From Pagrus major (Eukaryota; Chordata; Actinopteri; Spariformes; Sparidae): a DNA stretch of 64,000 nucleotides. Of the stretch, positions 24,701-37,500 are shown one piece after another. The stretch covers positions 11,098,446 through 11,162,445 of the forward strand of contig NC_133234.1 in assembly GCF_040436345.1 (NCBI RefSeq). The letters run 5' to 3'. Below the pieces are notes generated by a model. That model saw nothing but the letters and a program-made list of their open reading frames with translations. It made no database searches and was not told the origin of the DNA. How positions within the stretch are numbered: position 1 is the first letter of the stretch; each line of letters opens with the position of its first letter. Position numbers and translations under genes: made by a program.

Positions 24701-27664
24701 TTCCATAAAATGGTGACACTCACGAAAAGAGCTGTTTGGGTAGATCGGCTTCTTTGAGGCCGTATTCTTCAAGAACATTTTCTGTAGCAAACGCTTGCTG
24801 AAAAGGCAGAAGACTCTGCAGCTGCAGAAGACACAACAGACACTGAAATTAGATACTTAGAAAACCAAATAAGAGAAATGTTTTCGTCAACTAAGGAATT
24901 ACACAGTTCCTCTAAGGTTTGGGGAAATTCTTTAACTCTTGGATTTCAACTTAAGAACTTAAGAAAAATGTTTTATTTAATTCAAGGCAGCATTGTGGAG
25001 AATCAGACTGACACTTTCTGCAGATTACAGATAAACAGTATAGTCAAGAACAGTGTGAAACCAATGTTCCAACCTGTTTTGGTCCAAATATGGCCCCTAT
25101 GTTGTCTCTCATACTCTGGCTGCCACTGGTGCTGAGGACTGTGCTGCGCTTTCCTTGCCCATTTTGGTTGGAGCAGGTGATACGCACTCCTGTGGAGATG
25201 ATACAGTAGGACTGCAGGATATGTATCATTTTGGCATACTCCTGAAAATACAGAAGAATGAAATATTCAATTGAAGACAATGACACTGAAGAGGTATAAA
25301 CTTATACATTCTATGGCACTAAATGAAAAATGACAATTACAAGGCATTACAAGTCATATTATGTTCTAAGAAAAGAGTTTTATTTCAGAATTAGTTTGGA
25401 TTATTTATGTGATGGTTAAACTCTTGCTGCATTTACATTGGTGCTTTTGTATGCTCTTGCTCCTTTACTGTGTTAGATTTCAGTTTGAAATCAACTTGCA
25501 AAGTTATAGAGGTGTTTTCGGTGGTGTGTTCATGTGCTGCTGGGAAGCTCAGACATTCAGGATTTGATGCGCTCCTACATTAATAAAACAAATAGGTGCA
25601 CGTATGTAAATGGGAAGGGTCAAACATATGATGTGAATTTGGTTGTTTTTTTGCTTTCAGAAGGTTGAGTACAAACCACCACATGGAAACACAACTTGGA
25701 GGACCTTTTGATTGCAATCCACACTTTCAAATGTATTATAACACAATATTTAAATATTTTTCCAAGTAAGTGTAAAGTCACTGCAAGACAATCTTATATA
25801 ACAAGAATGGAAATCAATGGTTGAGAAGATAGTAGGAAAAACTGTTAAGTAAAAAAAACACATTCATGTTTGGAAAACTATCTGGAGTTTCAGAAAATGT
25901 ATGTGAGAATGATCCTTTGATGACTGACCTTCTTAATATTGCGTTGGAACTCCTTGTGTCGAACAGGCAGGGTGTAGAAGAGCTGCTGGAGACTGACTGT
26001 GGTGCCTTGCTGCCGGGGATGAGGTGACTGCTGCACAAGGTGGCCTTTTTGGTCAAACACCAGCTTGGTCCCCACCTGGCTCAACTCGTGGCATGTCACC
26101 ACAGATAGGTTACTGGAGCACGGGGGGATAAAGGGGAATTTTAGTCGATGAGATAACAGTTAATATAGGTTTATGTGCTGCGTTAACGTGGCTGTTACCT
26201 CAGAGCGCATAAAGAGCTGAGGGCTTCACCTCTGAAGCCAAATGTTTCCACATGGATGAGATCAGAGAAGTCCCTCAGCTTTGACGTGTGATGCTTCAAT
26301 GCTGTGGAACGGTCAGAAGTTTCACTTGACCAAAAAGATCAGCTAGACTTTGACTATCTGGGTGAAGATAAACAAAACTGACACTTACTCAGTCCTTCAA
26401 AATTGGCTTCTTCTACTCCTTTGCCATTGTCTGACACTTCCACCAGTTCAGCTCCACACTCCTTTAGCCTCACATCTGTAACATGTAACAATGTGGTTCA
26501 GAACTGTAGCACTCATGAGCAATTGGTGGGCTATCAAAACCTCATTAGCAAACAGAAGACCCTAGTATCACACTGTGTGCATCAACACTTACCAATGCTG
26601 GTGGCCCCTGCATCTACGCTGTTTTCCACCAGCTCTTTGACAGCGGTGGACAAAGTCAGCACCACCTGTCCAGAGCAGATTTGATGCACTGAGTGCTTAT
26701 CGATGGCCTTGATGGCTTTGGCAGGTTCAGAGCAGCTGAGAAGAAAAGCATTATTCAGTCACAATGATGTATAACTTTATCTTCTGTTGAATTCATATTT
26801 GAGCAACAGATTTAAACATGTACAGCTATTTAGAAGAGATTAAAAGCTCCTTAATGGTGCAATACAGTATGTATGTACTACATGTAAGATTTAAGATTGA
26901 AACCCCTCAAAAAAAGAACTAAAATAATCCACAGAATGTGAAGAAATCACAGTTTTGATATTACGACATCTATGTATTAGGACGTAGAGATATCTACTGA
27001 AGTTATCATGCTAATCAGCTAGCCCTGCCCTGTCCTGGACCAGCAGTATAAACATCAACACTTCCCCTGTGCTCCAAGCTCCCAGTCTGGACCACTAGCT
27101 GCACGGCTAACTGAGCTAACTAGCTAATGACAGCTAGAGTTAGCAGCAGTTTATGGTTACTCTGATGATGTGCTGCTCCCTATTTGTTTTCAGTATTAAA
27201 GCTGCTGTAAGTGTTGCTGTCGTTTTAGCAAACTTCCTGATTACTGTTGGAATATAGAGCTATTTAACACTTTATTTTAATACAAATAGATCACTTACAG
27301 CAGCTTTAATTCCACAAGTGGCAGATTCTTACATATTGCAGCTTTAAACCCTGTGTTCTCTGATCTGTGATAAATACATGAGAATTGTGGGAATAATAAT
27401 AAAATGTGATGTCTCACTTAAATGTATATTGCTTGTGGAGTTGATTTTAATCTTATTGTACTATATTGTAGAGTGGCTCCATTATTTTAGTAAGAACATG
27501 TGTTTTAGGTGTAAATAAGAATATACACGAGCTTTTCTAACGGTGTGGGTTCCAAATGTAACACACGTCTACACTGTAGATTTGCATAATGTAAAAACAA
27601 ATACATCTGCAGTCAAGATACCGAAATAATTACTCTGTTAGCTTACTTACCAAGCATCAGACAT
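21720..27664 (-). CDS. pms2: PMS2, mismatch-repair endonuclease subunit of MutLalpha
   Basis: Pms2 pairs with Mlh1 and nicks the discontinuous strand during mismatch repair. Fifteen exons, the human number, in order: 27664-27651, 26735-26593, 26475-26389, 26301-26199, 26112-25929, 25241-25074, 24821-24724, 24634-24535, 24352-24268, 24181-24029, 23931-23076, 22980-22813, 22710-22610, 22382-22213, 21863-21720; 857 aa (human 862). The GHKL ATPase has [12 protein letters not shown] (residues 38-49), VSDNGKGV and [12 protein letters not shown]. The C-terminal nuclease motif [12 protein letters not shown] starts at residue 694, and [10 protein letters not shown] is intact. The start exon codes only MSDA plus two bases. 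The long linker exon is poorly conserved but contains QKTLQSFF at residues 445-452. No inactivating change was seen. Confidence 0.98.
22421..22545. repeat. Short tandem duplication in a pms2 intron
   Basis: The core ATCATCAAAATAGGGAGTAA occurs three times, and two copies are followed by the same TTGTTTTGAACTTCATATAA. It lies between the pms2 exons at 22213-22382 and 22610-22710 and does not touch coding sequence. Confidence 0.9.
26851..27347. mobile_element. TTAA-flanked MITE, copy B, carrying a nested element
   Basis: Begins TTAATGGTGCAATAC and ends CTTACATATTGCAGCTTTAA. The interior (CATGCTAATCAGCTAGCCCTG, GCTCCAAGCTCCCAGTCTGG) matches copy D at 54741. It lies in pms2 intron 1 and is longer than its relatives because another TTAA-flanked inverted repeat has inserted at 27196. 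Confidence 0.75.
27196..27309. mobile_element. Nested TTAA-flanked inverted-repeat element
   Basis: Ends are TTAAAGCTGCTGTAAGTG and CACTTACAGCAGCTTTAA, exact inverted repeats of 18 bases with TTAA at each edge. The 114 bp unit sits inside MITE copy B. No coding capacity. Confidence 0.75.
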
Positions 27665-28513
27665 CTTCAAAGACTGAAGAGCTTCACGAGGTTTTTGACA
27701 TGCGACTCTATCTAACACGGTGGAAGGAAGAGAAACCCGCTAGTTAGTAGTCAACATTGTCAAATACAGCAAGTTTGTTTTGAATTGTAAAATTTCAGTG
27801 ACCACGCTTCACGGCATCATGTTGTAAACACAGAAGTCGAGCTGTACCGCGCGACTGCGCAGATCGTTCGCGAGCGTCAGCTTTGCGCAAAACTGCGCAG
27901 TTTGTCTCTTAAAAGTAATAATATAAAATGAAAATGTGTGGAAGAAGCAAATTCACAAAACAGACACAAATATAAGAGTGGCGACAGCATCAAACAACTG
28001 ACACACGTGCGTCAGGGTTATAAAAACAGTTGCCCAAAACTTTGTAGCATTTCATCACCGAACCTACCGGAAACGTGACGTCAGGGCGCGTGTACAAATA
28101 CCTCATATTATAAAAAAACGAATGAATAGCTTTTTCGTGCAGGGTCCTTCTCAGTGGTTTGGAGCTTTACAATTATATTTATGTTAGAACATAATAGTTT
28201 TGTTGCTTTCATACTATCATTTTTAGCATAACTTTTGTTTAGTCAGTTAGTCTTGTTCTTGGTCGAGCACGTATATTGTCAGACGGTCCCTGACTATTTC
28301 TAATGTGGAAACATGGCCGAATATATGGTTCTTGTGAGAGAAACCTTCCACCGTCTCTTCTGACATATTTATGCGATGTAAACACTTGTTAAGCCAGAAT
28401 TCAGTGATTAGTTTTGACGTATCTCACTGCTGACATGGGATAGCTGCGGTAAATTGAGCAGCATTTTAAAATACGCACTTTTTTTGACGAGTTATTATTC
28501 TTCATGCACAATA
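27665..28513. promoter_or_regulatory. Bidirectional pms2 / eif2ak1 promoter region
   Basis: About 850 bp separate the two start codons, which point away from each other. The part at 27845-27900 is rich in CpG, with TGCGCAGA and TTGCGCAA (NRF1-like half-sites). A perfect palindromic CRE, TGACGTCA, is at 28076-28083, just after an ETS-like ACCGGAAA (28066-28073). No AIMP2 exon is visible in this space, where human PMS2 faces AIMP2. Confidence 0.55.
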
Positions 28514-31500
28514 ATGTACAGTTCGACATCCAACCACGGACTCCTGCGGTCGGAGGAATGTTCTGGTAGCAGCAGTAATATTTTGGTCCACCACAACATT
28601 AAACCCCTCAGGACACATGAGGGTGAGAGTAACGGACTGATGAGTTGGGCAAGCGAGGAGGACGATGAAGTCCAGTTTGACAGTAAGCAGCTTTACTTAA
28701 GGTTTATACCTAACTGAACAGTGTTTACTGGTCCTTATCGACCTGACTTTGGTGGTGGTGGTGGTGGTTCACCCATATTACCTGACCCAATGATACCAGA
28801 ATAAAACGTAGATCTGAGTGGTTCGAGACTTTCTTGCTTGTGTAAATAGCCAGGGGCGTAGTTGAGGGATTAAAGGCAATGTCAACACATGACTCTCTGG
28901 GCCCCCCTTCTTAACTGTGGTACAGTGCCCACCCTACCTTTACTCTAGATATCATAATATTTTAAAGAATGATGAGTAAAGCCGCTGTATCCTGTACTTT
29001 TAGAAATGCAATGAAAAGTTATGACTTCAGTATGTACCCATGTCCATTTTGTTAAATGGCATAATAATAAAACATTACGCATTTTTATGTGGTTGATAAA
29101 AACGGAGTGCAAGAGTTCATTTCTGTCCACACCTGTAGGACATAACATTTTGCTTAACGTAGGGCTGGGCGGTATGTCCTCAAAATAATATTGCAATATT
29201 TTTAGGCCATATTACAATATACAATATATACCACTATATGTTAGAATTTTATCAAAAGCATTTTATAAATGTCCGGACTGGGCGACAAAATCAAATATCA
29301 GAATATTTTTAACCAAAAAGGCCCTTCTTTGATATAGATTTGATATAGATACAGCAGTATTGTAGGGAAGACTATTGATACATTCACAAAATACCAACAC
29401 AATGAGATTGCTGATCAATAATCATCATAATGTGGACATAATGACTAAGTGGGTAAAGGCAAGTGTTAGAACGAGTAGAAGAGTCTGGTAAGTTCAGAAA
29501 ATGACATCACTTTACTGTAATGGTGCCTTTAAAACCAGGATAAGACAATACTTATGCCATATAAAGATGTAATGATGTCCAAAATCTAAGACGATATATA
29601 GTCTCATGTCACGATAACGAAATTTATATTGTATATAGTGCCCAGCTCTACTTAACATATCAAACTCATAACACAGTTTATAGCTGTTATAGCTTTAACC
29701 CTGTCAGTACCAGTGTAGTACTTGTTATTACACTTTTTGAGAAAAAATGCTTTCCATTCACACAAGTTTTAGTCTCTTCCTCAGCCTAGGCCAGCCTGTC
29801 ATCCTATACAAGCCATGGTAGATTCCCTTTTTTGCATAATATAAGCCTCTGTATGATGTAAGGTTCAAGACTGATTCTTAGAAGTAGAAATAACCACTCA
29901 AATAAATATACTTCAGTCTCAGTCCTGGTCTCTATGAAGAGAAAGTATGCCAAAGCTGTTAAAGGCCTCTAAAGTTGTCTTACTTTATAATGCAATTACT
30001 AGTAGATTTTTCCCAGAATTGTTGCAGTCTAATGTTATTAACAACTAGACAGTCTGACATGTTTTTTCCATTTCTATAAAGACATATATATCACATTGCG
30101 GTATAAATCAATATTAGCAGAAGGTCTTACAGAGATATTTTGCTCATTATCTTTATACAGCTCAGCTCTAATCAACAGGCTTAAAGGGGTACTCCAGCAA
30201 TTTGATACTGCACCTTCAGAAAGTAAGAGGCCTTGCGCTGGACAGGCTGAAAATAGAATGGTTAAAATCGAAGCGACAGGTGCATGAATATCCAGACTTT
30301 TTGTTTATTAGTATGAGTTTAGGTTCAAAATAGGTGGATCTTTTTTTCTCTTCATTGCCCATAATGCACCTTAACAGTGTTCTTTCATTAGACCCCCCCG
30401 CCTGTTAAATTTAACCATCTTTCAAACTACATGCCTCCAGTTTATAACACAGTTTTTTTATTGAACGTTTGAAGTCTCAAGCCAGATCTAGGATTCCCCT
30501 GATGACATCATCAGGGTTGTTTTCACAGTCTGAGAAGTAGCCTCATGGCCCTTTACTCGTAACCTTACATAAACTTGCATTTAACGGTAAGTTGGCATGG
30601 TCTAGTGACATCATCAGGATGTTACATCAAGTCGGATCCTAGTTTAGCAATACATTTCTACTTCTCGTTTTGCCCTATGTTGTCATTTTCATTTTGTTTT
30701 AATCAGTGTAGTTGAAAAAATGTTCAGTACAGATCAATTGCTCTCTGCCTGTATTTTCACCTATAAATTTTTTTTTACATAAAGAAAAACAAGTCAGGAC
30801 TTGCCCCTCCACACTTCCTGCTGTACAGTATGGTGAAATGAGAGTAGATGAAACAGCCCCTCCTTTCCATCCTGGCACAGTGACCAAGTGTCTCAGCTTG
30901 ATCATGTGTTATTGGAGTACAGTTAGGTGGAGGAGGCTGGGGTCCACTGGAACTGGCAGATAAGCCTTACTGCTGTGCACGCCCCCTCATGTGTAAACAA
31001 GATGAGCTAATTTTTTGCCTTGGATGTGAGCAGGATAATTATTAGTAGAGCTCTGAGTGCTTAATGTCGGACCAAAAGTGTTTTTATACAGAAAAATGGA
31101 CCTAGGAGACAAAAACCTTGTTGAATTGATAGCAAAGGCTATTGAAGAAGGTAAGACTAAAGAGAAGAAATTTTGTGGTTATATGTGTATTTGATCTTAG
31201 CTGACAAAGTCAAATATAATGTAAACTGTTGTTTTGTGCCACAGTTTGAGCCTTTTAAGAGGATTTTTCATTGTAAAAACTATTTCATCACTTCCTCTTT
31301 CATTTTTCTATTCCATTTTGTGTGCTCAGCTTCAGACACAGATGATAACCATGAGGTGTTGATGGCTGGCAGGCATTACCCGTCCATCCAGGAGTTTGCC
31401 TCAGCAATCCCCAACCACCTTCTGCTGGGCTCTCTGCTGGAGCACCTGTGCTTCGTCTACGAGAGCAATCCAGCACGCTCACGTATGCTGTTTAAAGGTA

Positions 31501-34500
31501 TGTACTGAGATGAAGTGATAGCTAGTTTAAAGACTAATACATTATACATACGATTTGTCATTAATTCCTAATTCAGTTATGAATTGTTTTGTTGTAACTC
31601 TGACAGTCATTGGCCAGCGTTTAGCCGCCATGAACCTCCTCTCACCTTTGGCCGTAAGTGATGAGTTCAGCACCGTCAGACTGCAGCACAACCGGGCCTT
31701 CACTGAGCTGCTTCATGCTGCCAGCTCCTCGCTGTATCCACAGGTAACAAAATCATCAGTATGTCTTTGTAGTAGTCAGTATGTTGTCAGTTTTAATGTT
31801 GGGACTGACTTAATTTTAACTAATTATGTAAAATGAGTACTTGTACTTAGTGTAATAGACATAGTCAGTGAGAGAAGCAGCAAACTCAGCTTGTAGTTTT
31901 GTTAATTGGGAAGTGCTGTAGCCACTAACTAACTGGTACTTGTTTGTCCTCTTTTCATTTCACAGGGGCAACAACTTTTCAGTACAAACGCACACAATGC
32001 AGCAGTAAGGTAGGCTGCACTTTGAGTAGTTGACTTGCTTGAAAGGAATTTTTATTTAATCTTTATTACATTTATTTTTAGTTGCGATGATAGGTCGCTC
32101 TAGCGGACACCCGGTCGATCAACCAGTCGTGCCACTTCCAATTTCCCCACCTTTTTTTTGTTCTTGTTTGTAATTATTATGGTACGTGGGTCAAGTGTGT
32201 GTGTGTATGTGTGTGTGTGTGTATGAGAGAGAGAAGGCGTGTGTTTGTGGTCATGTCAACTGGCTAAAAGGGAGTGTGGCAGTGGGAGCGGCCTACAACA
32301 AAATACGCATAATTTTTGGATTAACAAAGTTATTAAGTTATGTGAGTAATGGATTCTGGTAACATGACCAAACTTTGTAGAAACATCCCATCTTGCCATG
32401 TAATGAGGTTGTGTACATTTAAATGCATGTACGTATGGATGCCCTTGCGTACCTGGTTGCAGCTGTTGTGAACTCACATGTTTTATTAATATAACACAAG
32501 GTCAAAGAAGTGAATACACTTACACACTTATAGAAAGGAACAAACAACACAAAAAAATACCACCTGCTGAAAACAACAGCACATTATAAAAGAGAAGTAT
32601 TTAATAAGAGATGTTTGTTTTTGTCTTCCCACAGACCGAAGGAGGGCCTGTTTCAAGCGCAGACGTCTCGGTATCTTAGTGAATTTGAAGAAATGTGTAG
32701 ACTTGGAAAAGGATCATATGGAAATGTCTGGAAGGTATTTTACTCGGTTCTACTCCATACTTTTTAACAAACTCCTCCAAAGTAGAACATGAGTTGAGTT
32801 GATCAACACAATCATATTATGTGTGACTTTATCTTGTAGGTTATGAACAAACTGGATGGACAGTGCTACGCTGTGAAGAAAATACTCATCAAAAAAGTCT
32901 CAAAGGATGACTGCATGAAGGTGGGCCATCAGTGTTTTGTCAATAGAGGCTTTATTTTTACAACCAAATACAGACAGGTGATAGACGGATAATTGTATGA
33001 TCTGGTTTTGCTTTAGGTCCTCAGGGAAGTCAAAGTGTTGTCCAGCCTGCAGCATGTAAATGTTGTGGGCTATCACACTGCCTGGATGGAACATGTTCAG
33101 CCTGCGGCACGTGAGTGTTTAGCTATTTAGCTACGTTTGTGAGTGAAGTTACTTTTCAAGGACTTTAGAAGCTTTTTGTTAAAAACATTTCTGTTGCAGA
33201 GCCTGAGTCTCTCCTGCCTGCACTGAGATCAGCTGGAGATCAAGAAAGGTAGGATCTCACACTAACTGTTCTTACATTCATTTATATTGATATTTTTCAC
33301 CAGTAAATTAATTGAAATGTAACTATTTTTCAGGAAAATAATCAGTGTATTAATCAATAATGGAAATAGTCACAAGTTGCCCTAGTATCAATTATTATAT
33401 GTCCAGAGCATATGAAACTGTATATGGAAACTGTATATGCCGAAAATATGAGCACACGTGTTGTTGTATGGAAAGTATGTGAATTAAAACAGTGGCGATG
33501 CTGGGGTTAAGCGCTAGTTATATAAAATCGATTCAGGAATTGTGAAAAAATAATCCTGTTAATTAAAGGAATAGTTCCTAGTAATAGAGGGTGAGTCGAT
33601 AATGACTGAATTTCGTTCTAGAGTGAACTATTCCTTTAAGGGAATCAATATTTTCCCCCACACCTGTTATTTATAAGGTTTATTGATATCAGAATCAGAA
33701 ATACTTTATTATCCCGAGCGGAAATTGTTTACACTACAGCTGCTCCCATTCAAGTTCAGAATATGCAGAAATAATAATAATAGTAATAGTAATAATAATA
33801 ATAATAATAATGATAATAATAATAACAATATCTATATATAACAAAAACAAAACAAAAATACAAGAAATGTACACTCCACTAGAATAAATATACACATATA
33901 CATATACAATAAATAATGCTTACTAAATAATGATACTTGTAATTACTGTGTATGTTGGATGAATTACAGACTTGATTAACTGCACATTTTTATTGTTGTC
34001 GTCAAGTACTTTTTTATTAACACTGTGTTGCAGGTCAAAAAATGAAAAAATATTCCAATCACTATTTATACCAGTGTATTCATCTCATGTAGATGCAATT
34101 ATAGTTTATACAGTAAGTAAATCATGACTCTTTCATTCACAGTTCTGATGAGAGCCCTGACAGCGGCAGCACCAGCTCCATTGTTTTTGAAAGCCTCAGT
34201 CAAGCACCGACAGATGCAGCCCCAAGTGCCAACGCACACCCAAGAGAGACCCAGTCTGTCAAAGCTTTAGTTCCAACCCAAGAGAATGGCCAAGTGGTGT
34301 GTCCCAAGACGATGCGGCGCATCCCTAAGAACTACGTCCCCTGTGTGTTCCTGGGACAACGAGATCCCATGAAGGGCACCAAATGTCCTGCCACAGGCTG
34401 GGACAGTTCAGCACTTCTAGAGGAGGAGTCTAGCAGGAGTAGCATCGAACTGAACAACAACTTCTGCATCGACAAGGAATGTCAGCAGTGGGCTGACGTT

Positions 34501-37500
34501 CCCACAACAAAGCCTCCCAAAGAGGTTTGTGCTAAAAGAGACTTTCAGTGATCAAACAAGAATTTGAAACATAAAGATTACCATGTTCTATAGCTTACTG
34601 AAAATGAAAGATTTGTTTTCAGAATTATTTTTAAAAATGTTACAGTTTTTAGTTATAGTTTGGTTGTATCTGCAGGTCCAGTTCCACCTGATGCTCTACA
34701 TCCAGATGCAGCTGTGTGAGCGCTCTCTGAAGGACTGGATCTCTGACAGGAACAACAAGCCCAAAGAAGAACTGACCTCAAAATGTAATTGTTAAAAACA
34801 TGCATTGATTTAAATGATTACAGATTAGAGAATCACAGATGGTTTAAAATGATTATGTGTCAACTTTTGTTCTGAGTTAAACTAAAATACAATTTTGGAA
34901 AATAGATTAAACGTTTTTTTATTTTCAGGTCCGTATGGATGTGTTGATACTGAACACACACTGAGCCTGCTGAGAAGGATACTTGAAGGCGTCGAGTACA
35001 TTCACTCCAGGGGAATCATGCACAGAGACCTGAAGGTAAGCTACTGTGATTTGTTTTATTTAAACAGAAGCAGCTTATGTGCAGTTTGCATCGACACACA
35101 GGTGTTAGAGAGGAGCCATGTCAGTAAGGCTATTGAATGAGTCCTGGTCACCATCACTGTCGGTCTCAAAGGAAATGCGTGAATCCTCCCAGTAGTTGAA
35201 TACAAAGTTATAGACACTCTCAGGCAGGACTTTTCTTAATTCATCTCTCTTGTCTTGGACGTATCTTAGATAAATTGCTCTCTTGCAAATATCCTGAAGG
35301 CTCCTTGGCTGCTGAATGAGTTTTAGTAGCTGCTGTGTCTGTTTGAAGAAACATGGTAGATTCAAGGTGGAGGGCAGGAGGCCTTTGTGGTTGTAGACAG
35401 TAAGCGGCGAGATTAGACTGAAGAGTTTCACCAGCAGAGACTTTTTCCTCACATTAGCCCTGCGGTTCAGGAACAGAAACAGACAGTTCTCTCCTGTTTT
35501 GCTCAGCTCGTTGATGTTGGCTCCATACCTGAGCAGCAGGTCCACCAGCTCATTGTCGCCTATGCTGCACGCCTCCTGTAAAGGTGTCATTCCTGCCTTG
35601 TTTGTAGCGTCGACCTGGGCTCCGTGTTTGACCAGCTCTGAGATGCAGCCACTGAAGTCCACTGGGGTTTTAGCAGTCTTCATAGCCGTTGCCACAGCAG
35701 CTATGTGCAGAGGGGTGTTCCCAGAGTTCTTCACACCCTTGAAAATAGTCAAGAATTTACTTGAATTTAATACAGGACATATGTAGAACCTAATGCACAT
35801 ATTTCAACAGAATAAAGAGCACTACAAGGATCGTAATGTGAGGGCAAAGTTTGGTGTCACTTGAATTTCTATGCACAGAAACGTTTGCATGTGAATCAAA
35901 AGATCTTTTGTGTTGTCTAGCACATTTACTTGTGATTAAGATATCATCAGGATCACTAATCAACAGTTATGAATCATTAATTATTTTTATTAAGAATCTA
36001 TGATTGTTTAAAAAAAACATTTAAGTACTTAATACAGAGACTGACTACATAAAATAATTCCAAATATATCTTGAAAACTCATCTCTGATGCAAAATTCAC
36101 AGGAAATAATCTGCTCGAAATTCATTCAAATGGCTCGTTATACATAAACGTCTGGCAGTTATTGCAATTCACTATTTGGGATGATTGGACAGTTTATCAT
36201 TTGTTCTGCACTGTTGTTATTATTATTCATTGAATATGATGTGAAATACCCATAAAACAGGTCAGTTTACAGAATGATAGAAAAGTGTTCCGTTAAGGGA
36301 AGAGGTTTATAAAGGGTATTTTCAGCATTTTTTTTAATATATATTGACATTTCATAGACTGAACGATTAATCGATGAATTGGCAGATAAATTGATGATAA
36401 AAATAAGCATAGGTTGCAGCTTTAGACATTTTGACTCACCATAACAGGAAAAACAGAGGTGTTAATTAAACTACAAAGATATATGATGGCTCGTGTCTGT
36501 TCAGGTGTCCCAGTAAGGCATGGAATGTAGCCCGTTGGAATGTACCTTTAGTTAATGACAGCTGTGCTTCACCTGTTTTGACAGGTCAATATGACTGCTG
36601 TGAAAGAGTCTTCAGTATTTGTCTTTTTTGTTTTATTGCGAGTCTTTAAGCAAGAAGAAATAGATGATAACAGAAGAACATCACAAACCATGTTGATATC
36701 TGCTCCCTCTTTAATCAAGCTGGCTATAATGTCCTTACGAAGGATCCCAGCGGCCATATGCAGGGGCGTCATCCCACTGCCGGCCACTGCGTTAATATCA
36801 GCACCGTAGCTGGCCAGAGTATGGATGGCAGACAGAGCTGTGTAGTGCACTGCAAGGTGGAGAGCTGTCTGGCGAATCTTGCCATCCACCTAGGGAGGAA
36901 CCACAAGACACAGTCGATTTTACATTAAACACTATACTCACAAAAGCAAAGAGGCTAAACATAGATTTTGCTATATGAAAAAGTTTTACCTTTGCATTGA
37001 TGTTAACACCGTGCTCACAGAGGAGCCGTAGACAGGCTTCTGCCTGTGTAAACCTGCTGGTAACCACAGTGCAGAGCTTGGAGCCTGGTTTTGGCCAAGT
37101 AGTCTGGAAACTAGGCCAACTGGTTATCACCAAGTGTAGAGTGGTTCGACCAAGCCCGTCCCTGTGACAGACGCAGGGGAAGTGAAACTGTTGCAGATAT
37201 ACCAAAAATGAAATTAGACACTTGCTGCATACACAATCTAACTTAACTATCCCACTGAAATGAGGGGCTCCTCCTGAGTTGTTGTAGTTGTTCATTCTGA
37301 TATGAGAGGCTTGTTTAACACTGTAGAATTGATAGGCGGGATGTTTGGTGTTTAGTGTGTGTACAGGATGTGTTTGTCCAGACCTCATCTCAGGGTCTGC
37401 CCCTGCTGACAGCAAGATCCGCATGCTGTTTACTCTTCTGTAAGAGGCAGCGAGGTGAAGAGGACGGATAGCACGACCCTAAGGCAAGACATGACATGAC

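Noticed and set aside
28454-28513. Extension of the eif2ak1 first exon upstream to a TTG
   Set aside because: ATG at 28514 is the first Met codon in this frame; there is no reason to invoke a TTG start.
27665-28513. Searched for AIMP2 between pms2 and eif2ak1
   Set aside because: No reading frame in this interval resembles AIMP2; the space is too short for the gene with introns.
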